From Pedobacter nyackensis (GTDB lineage Bacteria > Bacteroidota > Bacteroidia > Sphingobacteriales > Sphingobacteriaceae), in assembly GCF_900176505.1 (NCBI RefSeq), contig NZ_FWYB01000004.1, positions 62,001 to 126,000 on the forward strand: a stretch of DNA of 64,000 bases. Reading direction: 5' to 3'. The position numbers and the translations under genes are program-made. The notes under the pieces were generated by a model. That model was not told the DNA's origin. It worked only from the letters and a program-made list of their open reading frames with translations, and ran no database searches. How positions within the stretch are numbered: position 1 is the first letter of the stretch; each line of letters opens with the position of its first letter. Below, in pieces: positions 18,698 to 26,558 of the stretch.

Positions 18698-19942
18698 ATG
18701 GCACTTTTATCAACAGCAGGCACTCTTCAGGTTTCAACGGAAAATCAAAAGGACAGTTATGTCCCCGCATTAATTTCCCTGGCAGTTTTGTATTTCATGA
18801 TGGGCTTTATAACCGTTCTGAATGATACCCTTGTTCCATTTTTTAAACAAGGTTTTACTTTGACCTATTCTCAATCCTCCCTGGTACAGTTTTATTTTTT
18901 TCTTACTTATGGATTAATATCTATTCCGTCTGGAAAACTGGTAGAAAAGATTGGCTATAAAAATGGAATGGTTGCAGGTTTTATAATCGCTTCATTTGGC
19001 GCTTTTTTATTCTTTCCAGCTTCTATTTATCATCAATACTCGTTGTTTTTGGCTGCTTTATTTATTGTGGCTATCGGAATTGTATTGTTACAGGTAGCTG
19101 CTAATCCTTACATCACAGTGTTGGGTAAACCGGAAACAGCAGCGTCTCGTTTAACCTTGGTTCAAGGGATTGGCTCAATGGGAACAACTATAGCTCCTGT
19201 ATTTGGTGCTCATTTTATCCTTTCTAGGTTACATGAATCCAACACTTCCAGTTCTGCACTAATTAAACCTTATCTTTTAATTGGTGTGGGGTTATTGGCC
19301 ATTGGACTACTGGTATGGCGACTAAAATTGCCTTCGATTACAACAAATTTTAGTCAGGAAAGCGAATATGAAGAGGAGAAAAGAGCTATTTTTAGCTATA
19401 GAAACCTCAGATTCGGTGTAATAGCTTTGTTTATGTATGTAGGAGCAGAAGTTTCAATTGGAACTTTTTTAACCAATTACATTTCTGATGTTTTAGCCAT
19501 CCCAGATCACGCTGCAAATCTCTATTTATCCTTTTATTGGGGCGGGATGCTTGTAGGCAGGTTTATAGGCGCTTATTTCCTCAAGTTTTTCCAACCGGGA
19601 AAAGTATTGGCTATAGCAGCAGCCTTGGCTGCGGGCTTGATTGTATGTTCTATTCTTGGGGTAGGTTTATTTGCAGTATGGAGTATGGTTGCCGTAGGTT
19701 TATGCAATTCTATCATGTTTGCCGTTATATTCTCTTTATCAGTGGAAAGGTTAGGCGCACAAACTACAAAAGCCTCAGGATTGCTATCTACAGCAATAGT
19801 GGGTGGTGCAGTACTCTCTTTTGCTCAGGGATTAATTAAAGATCATTATTCCTGGCAGATTGCATTTATCATTCCCATTTTGTGTTATGTATATATTATT
19901 TTTTATGGCTTAAATGGCTACAAAATGCTAAGTGCTAAATAA
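18698..19942 (+). CDS. FucP/NagP-type sugar MFS permease
   Basis: 414 residues with about 12 hydrophobic segments. The N-terminal GFITVLNDTLVPFFK motif and QVAANPYITVLG in the middle of the N-domain are characteristic of the fucose/glucose-galactose/GlcNAc proton symporter branch. It carries the monosaccharide or disaccharide across the inner membrane for the epimerase encoded 2 bp upstream. It closes the PUL; a terminator hairpin follows 34 bp after the stop. Confidence 0.92.
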   Translation: MALLSTAGTLQVSTENQKDSYVPALISLAVLYFMMGFITVLNDTLVPFFKQGFTLTYSQSSLVQFYFFLTYGLISIPSGKLVEKIGYKNGMVAGFIIASFGAFLFFPASIYHQYSLFLAALFIVAIGIVLLQVAANPYITVLGKPETAASRLTLVQGIGSMGTTIAPVFGAHFILSRLHESNTSSSALIKPYLLIGVGLLAIGLLVWRLKLPSITTNFSQESEYEEEKRAIFSYRNLRFGVIALFMYVGAEVSIGTFLTNYISDVLAIPDHAANLYLSFYWGGMLVGRFIGAYFLKFFQPGKVLAIAAALAAGLIVCSILGVGLFAVWSMVAVGLCNSIMFAVIFSLSVERLGAQTTKASGLLSTAIVGGAVLSFAQGLIKDHYSWQIAFIIPILCYVYIIFYGLNGYKMLSAK

Positions 19943-19976
19943 GTTGATTGATAAAATTAATGTACAAAAACTCAAA

Positions 19977-20013
19977 TGGCCAGGCAAGATGATTGTCTGG
20001 CCATTTTGTTTGT
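19977..20013 (+). terminator. 37-nt repeated terminator hairpin, copy 2
   Basis: Identical over 37 nt to 7753-7789: a 10-bp stem with a GATGA loop followed by ATTTTGTTTGT. It sits just after the last PUL gene and is its likely rho-independent terminator. With copy 1 it brackets the whole PUL. Confidence 0.8.
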
Positions 20014-20128
20014 CGCAATGTTTACTATTTTTGTTTGTAGTATTTTTTGCTAATGCATTGATTTTTTTACGTGGGAAGTTTTTGTTAATGCGTTGTTTTA
20101 ATGAAATATTAGGATATTAGTTATAGCA

Positions 20129-20491
20129 ATGATTGTCAATATGAAAGAGATTAATTTTAATCCTGCTGATTTTGAATCTTTAAGACAGATCGCCCTTCAG
20201 TTTCCAGATGCCTCAGATAGCTTATCCCATTATGATACACCATCTGTTAAGATTAAGAAAAATTTATTGGCCAGATTGCATGAAAATGGTGAGTTTATTG
20301 CGATCCGTACAGATTTCGAAAGTAGAGATTATTTTTTGGAGCACTATCCTGAGGTGTTTTTTATTACTCCGCATTATAGTGATTATCCTTATATCTGTAT
20401 GTATGTACGGGGGTATAATCTGGAAGTTTTGAAGGAAGTTCTGGAGACAGGATATAAAGCAATCACCACTAAAAAAGATAAGAAAACTTAA
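20129..20491 (+). CDS. MmcQ/YjbR-family protein
   Basis: 120 residues. The pattern LRQIALQFPDASDSLSHYDTP, followed by VKIKKNLLARLHENGEFIAIRTDFESRDYFLEHYP, fits the small YjbR (MmcQ) family with a double-wing, CyaY-like fold proposed to bind DNA. It is a soluble cytoplasmic protein. The in-frame ATG at 20141 is an alternative start. It lies 9 bp before the VOC gene, so the two are probably co-transcribed. The biological role is not established. Confidence 0.8.
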   Translation: MIVNMKEINFNPADFESLRQIALQFPDASDSLSHYDTPSVKIKKNLLARLHENGEFIAIRTDFESRDYFLEHYPEVFFITPHYSDYPYICMYVRGYNLEVLKEVLETGYKAITTKKDKKT

Positions 20492-20500
20492 TATCCGATC

Positions 20501-20965
20501 ATGAGAATATTTATTTTAGCTGTATTATTGGCAACTCTAATACCCTTTCAGGAAACTATGACACAAACGGAAAAGAAGAAGAAGACGGTTACTTTAAATC
20601 ATATAGCGATATATGTTGCTGATTTAAAGATTGCAACTGATTTTTACCAGACGGTATTCGATTTGGAGATCATTCCTGAACCATTTAAAGATGGCAGACA
20701 TACGTGGTTTTCTATCGGAGCTGCGGGGCAGCTGCACTTGATTCAAGGTGCAAAAAGTAATGTTACACACGAGAAGAACGATCATTTGTGTTTTAGTGTG
20801 GAGTCGATAGCTGATTTTACTGCAAAATTAAAAGCGAAGCAAATCAACTACGAAAACTGGGCTGGTGATCAGAATACGGTGACTAACAGGGTAGATGGAA
20901 TAAAACAGATCTATTTTAAGGATCCTGACGGACATTGGCTGGAAGTAAATGACGATCATAAGTAA
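20501..20965 (+). CDS. VOC (glyoxalase-like) family protein with N-terminal export signal
   Basis: 154 residues. A hydrophobic N-terminus (MRIFILAVLLATLIPF) resembles a signal peptide. One vicinal-oxygen-chelate unit follows, starting LNHIAIYVADLKIATDFYQTVF and ending IYFKDPDGHWLEV. His in LNHIAI, His in GQLHLI and Glu in HWLEVN are the usual metal ligands. Members include glyoxalases, dioxygenases and resistance proteins. The substrate cannot be read from sequence. A periplasmic location would be less common for the family. Confidence 0.82.
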   Translation: MRIFILAVLLATLIPFQETMTQTEKKKKTVTLNHIAIYVADLKIATDFYQTVFDLEIIPEPFKDGRHTWFSIGAAGQLHLIQGAKSNVTHEKNDHLCFSVESIADFTAKLKAKQINYENWAGDQNTVTNRVDGIKQIYFKDPDGHWLEVNDDHK

Positions 20966-21009
20966 GATATAGCCAATTCCAATTTGCCTTAAAATGTTAA
21001 TTTAGAAAA

Positions 21010-21975
21010 ATGGAGCTAATTGCTAAATCAACCGTTAGGCATTTTAAAAATCGGGTATTTATATCTTTTTGTTTATTGCTTATTACAGGGGTTTCGAATG
21101 CCCAGCCATTTTCCGGTACGACTAAAAAGGTATTGTTTTTGGGTAACAGCATTACTTATGCCGGACAATATGTGACCGATATAGAAACTTATTGTACGGT
21201 AAACTATCCGGGACAGAAAATAGAATTTATCAATATGGGGTTGCCGAGCGAGACTGTCTCGGGATTATCAGAACCCGGACATGCAGGAGGGAAGTTCCTC
21301 CGTCCGGATCTCCATGAGCGTTTGGATAGGGTAATGGCGCTTGTTAAACCTGATCTTGTTTTTGCCTGCTATGGGATGAATGACGGGATATATATGCCCT
21401 TTGATCAGGAACGTTTTGCAAAATATAAAGAAGGGATTAATTGGTTGCATGATAAATATGTGAAAGCAGGAATCAGAATTATCCATGTTACACCACCAAT
21501 TTACGACGAGCTAAGAGGCGGTAACAAAGGCTATGCTGCGGTGCTTGACCATTATTCCGAATGGTTGTTATCTCAAAAGAAAACTGCAGGATGGGAAGTC
21601 GCGGATATACATTTCCCAATGAAGAGGTACCTGGAGGCGCATAGGAAAGTTGATGCTGCTTTTAATATTGATGGGTTTTATTTAGCTGCTGATGGCGTGC
21701 ATCCTGGTGAAGTAGGACATTGGATCATGGCGAAGGAATTATTGCTTTATATGGGCGAAAAACAGCTTGCTTTGGCTAGCGATGTGCTGACAACACTAAA
21801 GCGTAATAAAAAACAAGAGCTTTTAAAACTGATTGCTGAAAAGCAAAGCATCATGAAAGATGCATGGTTAACAGCTTCGGGGCATAAGCGTCCGATGAAG
21901 GCAGGACTACCGCTTGAGGAGGCACAAAAAAAAGCTGCTGAATTGGATGAACAAATCAGCAGCTTAATGAAGTAA
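21010..21975 (+). CDS. Secreted SGNH/GDSL-family hydrolase
   Basis: 321 residues with a long N-terminal region and a signal peptide ending near VSNAQ. The blocks are Ser in LFLGNSITYAGQY, Gly in NMGLPSETVSG, Asn in CYGMNDG, and DGVHPGEVGH near residue 235. It is not closely related to the pair at 1029-2397 and has a C-terminal helical extension of about 70 residues, rich in Lys and Glu, beyond the catalytic domain. It likely removes acyl groups from glycans in the periplasm. It is a single gene convergent with purM. Confidence 0.87.
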   Translation: MELIAKSTVRHFKNRVFISFCLLLITGVSNAQPFSGTTKKVLFLGNSITYAGQYVTDIETYCTVNYPGQKIEFINMGLPSETVSGLSEPGHAGGKFLRPDLHERLDRVMALVKPDLVFACYGMNDGIYMPFDQERFAKYKEGINWLHDKYVKAGIRIIHVTPPIYDELRGGNKGYAAVLDHYSEWLLSQKKTAGWEVADIHFPMKRYLEAHRKVDAAFNIDGFYLAADGVHPGEVGHWIMAKELLLYMGEKQLALASDVLTTLKRNKKQELLKLIAEKQSIMKDAWLTASGHKRPMKAGLPLEEAQKKAAELDEQISSLMK

Positions 21976-21996
21976 TATTTTTATAGTTACTACTTA

Positions 21997-23178
21997 CTAA
22001 AAGTAAGTGAAGCTTCCTTTTTCGCTGTTAATGGTAACTTGTTTTTGAGCCGAGCTTTCTACGCGACCAATAATCTGCGCATCGATGTTAAAGCTTTTTG
22101 ATATCGCTATAATGTCTTCAGCAATTTCTGCTGGAACATACAGCTCCATACGGTGGCCCATGTTAAATACCTTATACATTTCTTTCCAATCTGTACCTGA
22201 TTGTTCCTGAATCAATTGGAACAGAGGAGGAACAGGGAATAGATTATCTTTAATGATGTGTACGTCGTTGTTTACAAAGTGAAGCACTTTAGTTTGTGCA
22301 CCACCACTGCAGTGTACGATACCATGAATTTGTTTTCTGTAACCCTCAAGTACCTTTTTAATTACTGGTGCATAAGTACGGGTAGGAGACAACACCAGTT
22401 TCCCAGCTGTAACCGTTGTGTTTTCATCAATCTGAACTTCATCAGTCAGCTTTTTGCCACCTGAAAATACCAGATCAAAAGGAACAGCAGGGTCGAAGCT
22501 TTCCGGATAAGCATTGGCTACTGATTTGTCGAATACATCATGACGGGCAGAAGTTAAGCCGTTAGAGCCCATTCCACCATTGTATTCTGATTCGTAGGTT
22601 GCCTGTCCTGAAGAGGATAAACCAACAATTACGTCGCCAGCCTGGATGTTATCGTTGCTGATAATTTTATCACGTTCAATACGACAAGTTACAGTCGAAT
22701 CTACAATGATGGTACGTACCAAATCACCAACATCAGCAGTTTCACCACCGGTCGAATAGATAGAAATACCTTGTGAACGTAGTTCGGCAAGGATCTCTTC
22801 TGTACCGTTAATGATGGCAGCAATTACTTCACCTGGAATCAGGTTTTTATTACGGCCAATGGTTGATGACAATAGAATATTATTTGTAGCACCTACGCAA
22901 ATCAAATCATCAATATTCATGATGATGGCATCCTGAGCAATGCCTTTCCATACCGAAATGTCGCCGGTTTCTTTCCAGTAAACATAAGCCAGAGAAGATT
23001 TTGTACCCGCACCATCGGCGTGCATGATATTGCAAAATGCATCATCATTACCTAAAATATCGGGGATGATCTTACAGAAGGCTTGTGGAAAAATACCTTT
23101 ATCTATGTTCTTGATGGCCTGGTGCACATCTTCTTTCGAGGCAGAAACGCCACGCTGGTTGTACCTGTTATCACTCAT
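21997..23178 (-). CDS. purM: Phosphoribosylformylglycinamidine cyclo-ligase (AIR synthase)
   Basis: Converts FGAM to AIR with ATP, step five of purine synthesis. 393 residues from the ATG at 23178. A longer frame to 23214 is excluded because the promoter -7 box (23186-23193) lies inside the extension. Visible family features are the N-terminal YNQRGVSASKEDV, the ATP-binding MHADGAGTKSSLAY, the conserved STGGETADVGD segment and the C-terminal FNMGHRMELY. The length is typical of the Bacteroidetes form, which is longer than the enterobacterial enzyme. It is monocistronic. Confidence 0.95.
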   Translation of the reverse strand: MSDNRYNQRGVSASKEDVHQAIKNIDKGIFPQAFCKIIPDILGNDDAFCNIMHADGAGTKSSLAYVYWKETGDISVWKGIAQDAIIMNIDDLICVGATNNILLSSTIGRNKNLIPGEVIAAIINGTEEILAELRSQGISIYSTGGETADVGDLVRTIIVDSTVTCRIERDKIISNDNIQAGDVIVGLSSSGQATYESEYNGGMGSNGLTSARHDVFDKSVANAYPESFDPAVPFDLVFSGGKKLTDEVQIDENTTVTAGKLVLSPTRTYAPVIKKVLEGYRKQIHGIVHCSGGAQTKVLHFVNNDVHIIKDNLFPVPPLFQLIQEQSGTDWKEMYKVFNMGHRMELYVPAEIAEDIIAISKSFNIDAQIIGRVESSAQKQVTINSEKGSFTYF

Positions 23179-23185
23179 GTTGCTG

Positions 23186-23214
23186 CAAAGATAGAAAAAA
23201 ATAACCCCTGCCAA
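23186..23214 (-). promoter_or_regulatory. Promoter of purM (-33 and -7 elements)
   Basis: On the minus strand TTG at 23214-23212 and TATCTTTG at 23193-23186 are 18 bp apart, an exact match to the Bacteroidetes sigma consensus. The -7 box is 7 bp from the ATG, so the leader is very short. Confidence 0.75.
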
Positions 23215-23265
23215 TTAAGACAGAGGTTATAAAACTAAAAAATAGTTAAAGTATTGAGGTTTGGT

Positions 23266-25452
23266 TTATTTTAAAAACAATAACTCTCTGAATTTTGGTA
23301 GAGGCCAAACGCTGTCATCCACGATTTGCTCTAATTTATCCGTATGGTAACGGATTGTATCAAAGTGAGATTTAACTTTCTCATCGTAAGCGATAGCTTT
23401 TTCACGGCTCTCTTCAATTGCATTTACTTGCTTACGTTGCTCAAGCATAGCGTCAATGCTGGTTTTAACAACATTTAAGTGACTTGATAACTTGCTAATG
23501 ATCGCCAATGGAGTAGCTAAAGATTCATCACCTAAGCCAAGTTCTTTTAATCCTTTAGCATTTTGAATTAAAGTGTTTTGGTAAGCGATGGCAGCAGGAA
23601 TGATCATGCTGTTGGTTACTTCACCCATTACTCTCGCTTCGATTTGAAGTTTTTTGAAATAGCTTTCTAACAAAATTTCATGACGGGCATGTAATTCACG
23701 TGCATTAAAGATGTTTAGTCTGCTAAATAAGTCAACAGTTTTTTCGCTAACGTAAGCATCTAATGCTTTAGGTGTAGTTTTGATATTTGATAAACCACGT
23801 TTTTCAGCCTCTGCAGCCCACTCGTCGCTATAACCATTACCTTCAAAACGGATATCTTTAGATTCTTTGATGTATTTCTTTAAGATAGTTAACAAAGCAA
23901 CATCTTTTTTCTCACCTTTTTTGATCAGCTTGTCTACTTCAACTTTGAATTTAATCAATTGATCTGCAACAATAGCATTTAATACTGTCATTGGTGCTGA
24001 TGAGTTCTCAGAAGAACCAACCGCTCTTAATTCAAATTTGTTTCCGGTAAACGCAAAAGGAGAAGTACGGTTACGGTCAGTAGTATCGAAAGAGATCTGA
24101 GGGATTTTAGGAATACCTAACCATAAAGAATCTTCATTTTTTACTTTTTTAATGATGCTTCTTGAAGATTCAATCTCATCAAGGATTTCATCTAAATGAG
24201 AACCCAGGAAGATAGAGATGATTGCCGGTGGCGCTTCGTTGGCACCTAAACGGTGATCGTTGCTCACTGAAGCAATACTTGCTCTTAATAAATCAGCATG
24301 CTCATGTACCGCTTTGATGGTGTTAACGAAGAACGTTAAGAACATCAGGTTATTTTTAGGTGTTTTACCCGGTGATAATAAGTTTTTACCGGTATCAGTA
24401 ATTAACGACCAGTTGTTGTGTTTACCTGATCCATTGATACCTGCATATGGTTTCTCATGTAAAAGCACTTTAAAGTTATGTCTTAAAGCAACTTTTTCCA
24501 TTAAGTCCATTAACAATTGGTTGTGATCAATTGCAAGGTTAATTTCTTCATAAATTGGTGCACACTCAAATTGAGAAGGAGCAACCTCATTGTGACGGGT
24601 TTTCAAAGGAATACCCAATTTTAAAGCCTCATTTTCAAAGTCAACCATATAAGAAAACACGCGCTCAGGAATTGATCCGAAGTAGTGATCTTCTAATTGT
24701 TGTCCTTTTGCAGACATGTGGCCGAACAAAGTACGACCTGTGATAGATAAATCCGGACGAGCATTGTATAATGCAAGGTCAACCAGGAAATATTCCTGCT
24801 CAATACCTAATGATGCATTTACTTTAGTGATGCTTTTATCAAAATACTGACAAACATCAACTGCAGCTTTATCCATAGCAGAAAGTGCTTTTAATAAAGG
24901 AGCTTTATAATCTAAGGCTTCGCCAGTATAAGCAACAAATACGGTTGGAATACAAAGCGTTTTACCTGCTTTGCTTTCCATAATGAAAGCTGGAGAAGAA
25001 GGATCCCATGCAGTATAGCCACGTGCTTCGAAAGTATTGCGGATACCACCATTCGGGAAACTTGAAGCATCAGGCTCTTGTTGAACCAATGCACTTCCAG
25101 CAAAAACTTCAATTGCACCATCACCACTTGGCTCAAAAAACGCATCATGTTTTTCAGCAGTAGTACCAGTTAATGGCTGAAACCAGTGGGTGTAATGTGT
25201 AGCACCTTTGCTCATCGCCCATGTTTTCATAGCTGTGGCGATGTGATTGGCATCTTCATGATTGATTAATTCACCCTGGTCAATAGATGAAATCAATTTT
25301 TGATATACCTCTTTTGATAAGTAGTCTTTCATCTTCTTCTTATCAAAAACATTCACGCCAAAAAACTCAGAAATTTTAGTCGAAGGAGATTTGACTTCTG
25401 GTGAAATTCTTGTTTGCGCTTCTTTTAATGCAATTGTTCTTAAGCTTTTCAT
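23266..25452 (-). CDS. glnN: Glutamine synthetase type III
   Basis: 728 residues, the size of the large GSIII enzymes typical of Bacteroidetes and about 250 residues longer than GSI. It makes glutamine from glutamate, ammonia and ATP. Recognisable segments are the N-terminal FGVNVFDKKKMKDYLSK, THYTHWFQPLTG, LGIEQEYFLVD (metal-binding Glu), KHNNWSL and NDHRLGANEAPPAI. The C-terminal helical region is GSIII-specific. It stands alone with its own promoter signal. Regulation by nitrogen status is usual for the family but is not visible here. Confidence 0.97.
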   Translation of the reverse strand: MKSLRTIALKEAQTRISPEVKSPSTKISEFFGVNVFDKKKMKDYLSKEVYQKLISSIDQGELINHEDANHIATAMKTWAMSKGATHYTHWFQPLTGTTAEKHDAFFEPSGDGAIEVFAGSALVQQEPDASSFPNGGIRNTFEARGYTAWDPSSPAFIMESKAGKTLCIPTVFVAYTGEALDYKAPLLKALSAMDKAAVDVCQYFDKSITKVNASLGIEQEYFLVDLALYNARPDLSITGRTLFGHMSAKGQQLEDHYFGSIPERVFSYMVDFENEALKLGIPLKTRHNEVAPSQFECAPIYEEINLAIDHNQLLMDLMEKVALRHNFKVLLHEKPYAGINGSGKHNNWSLITDTGKNLLSPGKTPKNNLMFLTFFVNTIKAVHEHADLLRASIASVSNDHRLGANEAPPAIISIFLGSHLDEILDEIESSRSIIKKVKNEDSLWLGIPKIPQISFDTTDRNRTSPFAFTGNKFELRAVGSSENSSAPMTVLNAIVADQLIKFKVEVDKLIKKGEKKDVALLTILKKYIKESKDIRFEGNGYSDEWAAEAEKRGLSNIKTTPKALDAYVSEKTVDLFSRLNIFNARELHARHEILLESYFKKLQIEARVMGEVTNSMIIPAAIAYQNTLIQNAKGLKELGLGDESLATPLAIISKLSSHLNVVKTSIDAMLEQRKQVNAIEESREKAIAYDEKVKSHFDTIRYHTDKLEQIVDDSVWPLPKFRELLFLK

Positions 25453-25472
25453 TTATTTGTTTGAAATTTGGT

Positions 25473-25480
25473 CAAAAATA
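25473..25480 (-). promoter_or_regulatory. Candidate -7 element of glnN
   Basis: TATTTTTG on the minus strand matches TAnnTTTG and lies 20 bp before the glnN ATG. No TTG occurs at the expected -33 distance, so support is partial. Confidence 0.4.
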
Positions 25481-25652
25481 AGTTTTTTGTCGATTGTTTT
25501 CATTGAATTGTTTGTAAAAATACGAATGTTAGCAGATATTCAAAGAAATAATTGTCAATTTACTTGATTTGGTAGTGGAATGTTGTGATTATTTGCAATT
25601 TTTATGAAAATGATAATTTATAGGGGGCGTTTTAACGGTTTTGTTAATGCAA

Positions 25653-26558
25653 CTATTTATTGCGTTGCATGTCTTTGACCATAAAATAGGACAAATAGCC
25701 TAAAAATAGAATCAGTAAGCCTATTGCTATCCACATCCAGCTCTTTTTGATCGATACAGAATCCTTTACCAGGGGTTCGTCTTTGCTTATCTTAAAATTA
25801 AGTACGTTGATAAACGGTATAGAGCTGCTTATGCTATCACTAAAATATCTCAGATCGTATCGTGGCAATTGCATATTTAGCTTCCCTGCTTTAATTACAT
25901 ACGGCTTATCTTTTTCAAGATAGGTAATCAGCTCCATGTTTTTCTGATAAGCTTTAATATTTTTTATCAACAATGCTTCACTTTCCTCATTTTCGATAAT
26001 AAGAAACAACTGCTTATACCTGTTTTGCTCACAAAGATCAATAACCGGTTGTTTTCCGGAAGAAATGATAAAATTTGCAAGCCTGTCTTCTGAATAACGA
26101 TCTTTTTTCTTCTTGATAAGTGGATTTGTCTCCGTTAACCAGGCAGTTCTTCTGTAATACCGGAAACCTTCCAGGTTTAAGATCATTTTATCTATTTGGT
26201 AACCAGCATTAAAACGGATTTGTATAATGCTGCGTTGGTTAGCCTTGTCTTCTTTTACCGAAATCGAAGGGGTAGGTATAAGCGTGTAGTGCTGCAGCTG
26301 TAATCCTGTAGTATCTTTTATATATATACTATCGGCTATTTTTCTGATCAGGTAAGCAATCTCTTTATCTTTTTCAAAGATTCTGATATCAGCAAGATCA
26401 AAGCTTTCAGTTTTCGAAATGATCTGCGGGGTAAGTGCGATCTTATAGAAGCCATTCGCACTTACATTGCCCAGCTCTGCTTGGTACTTAAAAGACTGTG
26501 CGCCGACACTTGTCCAGCCAATAGAAAGTAAAAGAAAGATAAATGCCTTAGATTTCAT
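25653..26558 (-). CDS. DUF3999-family membrane-anchored protein
   Basis: 301 residues from the ATG at 26558, where MKSKAFIFLLLSIGW begins a good signal peptide; the frame could extend to 26588, but that would hide the signal peptide. The body is beta-rich (FKYQAELGNVSANGFYKIALTP). A single C-terminal transmembrane helix (WMWIAIGLLILFLGYLSYFMV) is followed by a basic tail, so it is periplasmic and anchored at the C-terminus. It overlaps the DUF2339 gene by 11 bp. These two families often occur together, which suggests one complex; its role is unknown. Confidence 0.78.
   Translation of the reverse strand: MKSKAFIFLLLSIGWTSVGAQSFKYQAELGNVSANGFYKIALTPQIISKTESFDLADIRIFEKDKEIAYLIRKIADSIYIKDTTGLQLQHYTLIPTPSISVKEDKANQRSIIQIRFNAGYQIDKMILNLEGFRYYRRTAWLTETNPLIKKKKDRYSEDRLANFIISSGKQPVIDLCEQNRYKQLFLIIENEESEALLIKNIKAYQKNMELITYLEKDKPYVIKAGKLNMQLPRYDLRYFSDSISSSIPFINVLNFKISKDEPLVKDSVSIKKSWMWIAIGLLILFLGYLSYFMVKDMQRNK

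Noticed and set aside
1..19942. Firm naming of the left loci as a sialic acid (nan) operon
   Set aside because: AGE epimerases and SGNH esterases fit, but neuraminate lyase and sialidase are absent from the window, so this is kept as a hypothesis only.
21992..22008. Small hairpin ACTTAC/GTAAGT as terminator between the SGNH gene and purM
   Set aside because: The stem is only 6 bp, AT-rich, overlaps the purM stop and has no T-run.
23179..23214. Longer N-terminus for purM
   Set aside because: The extension contains the promoter -7 box and does not resemble PurM.
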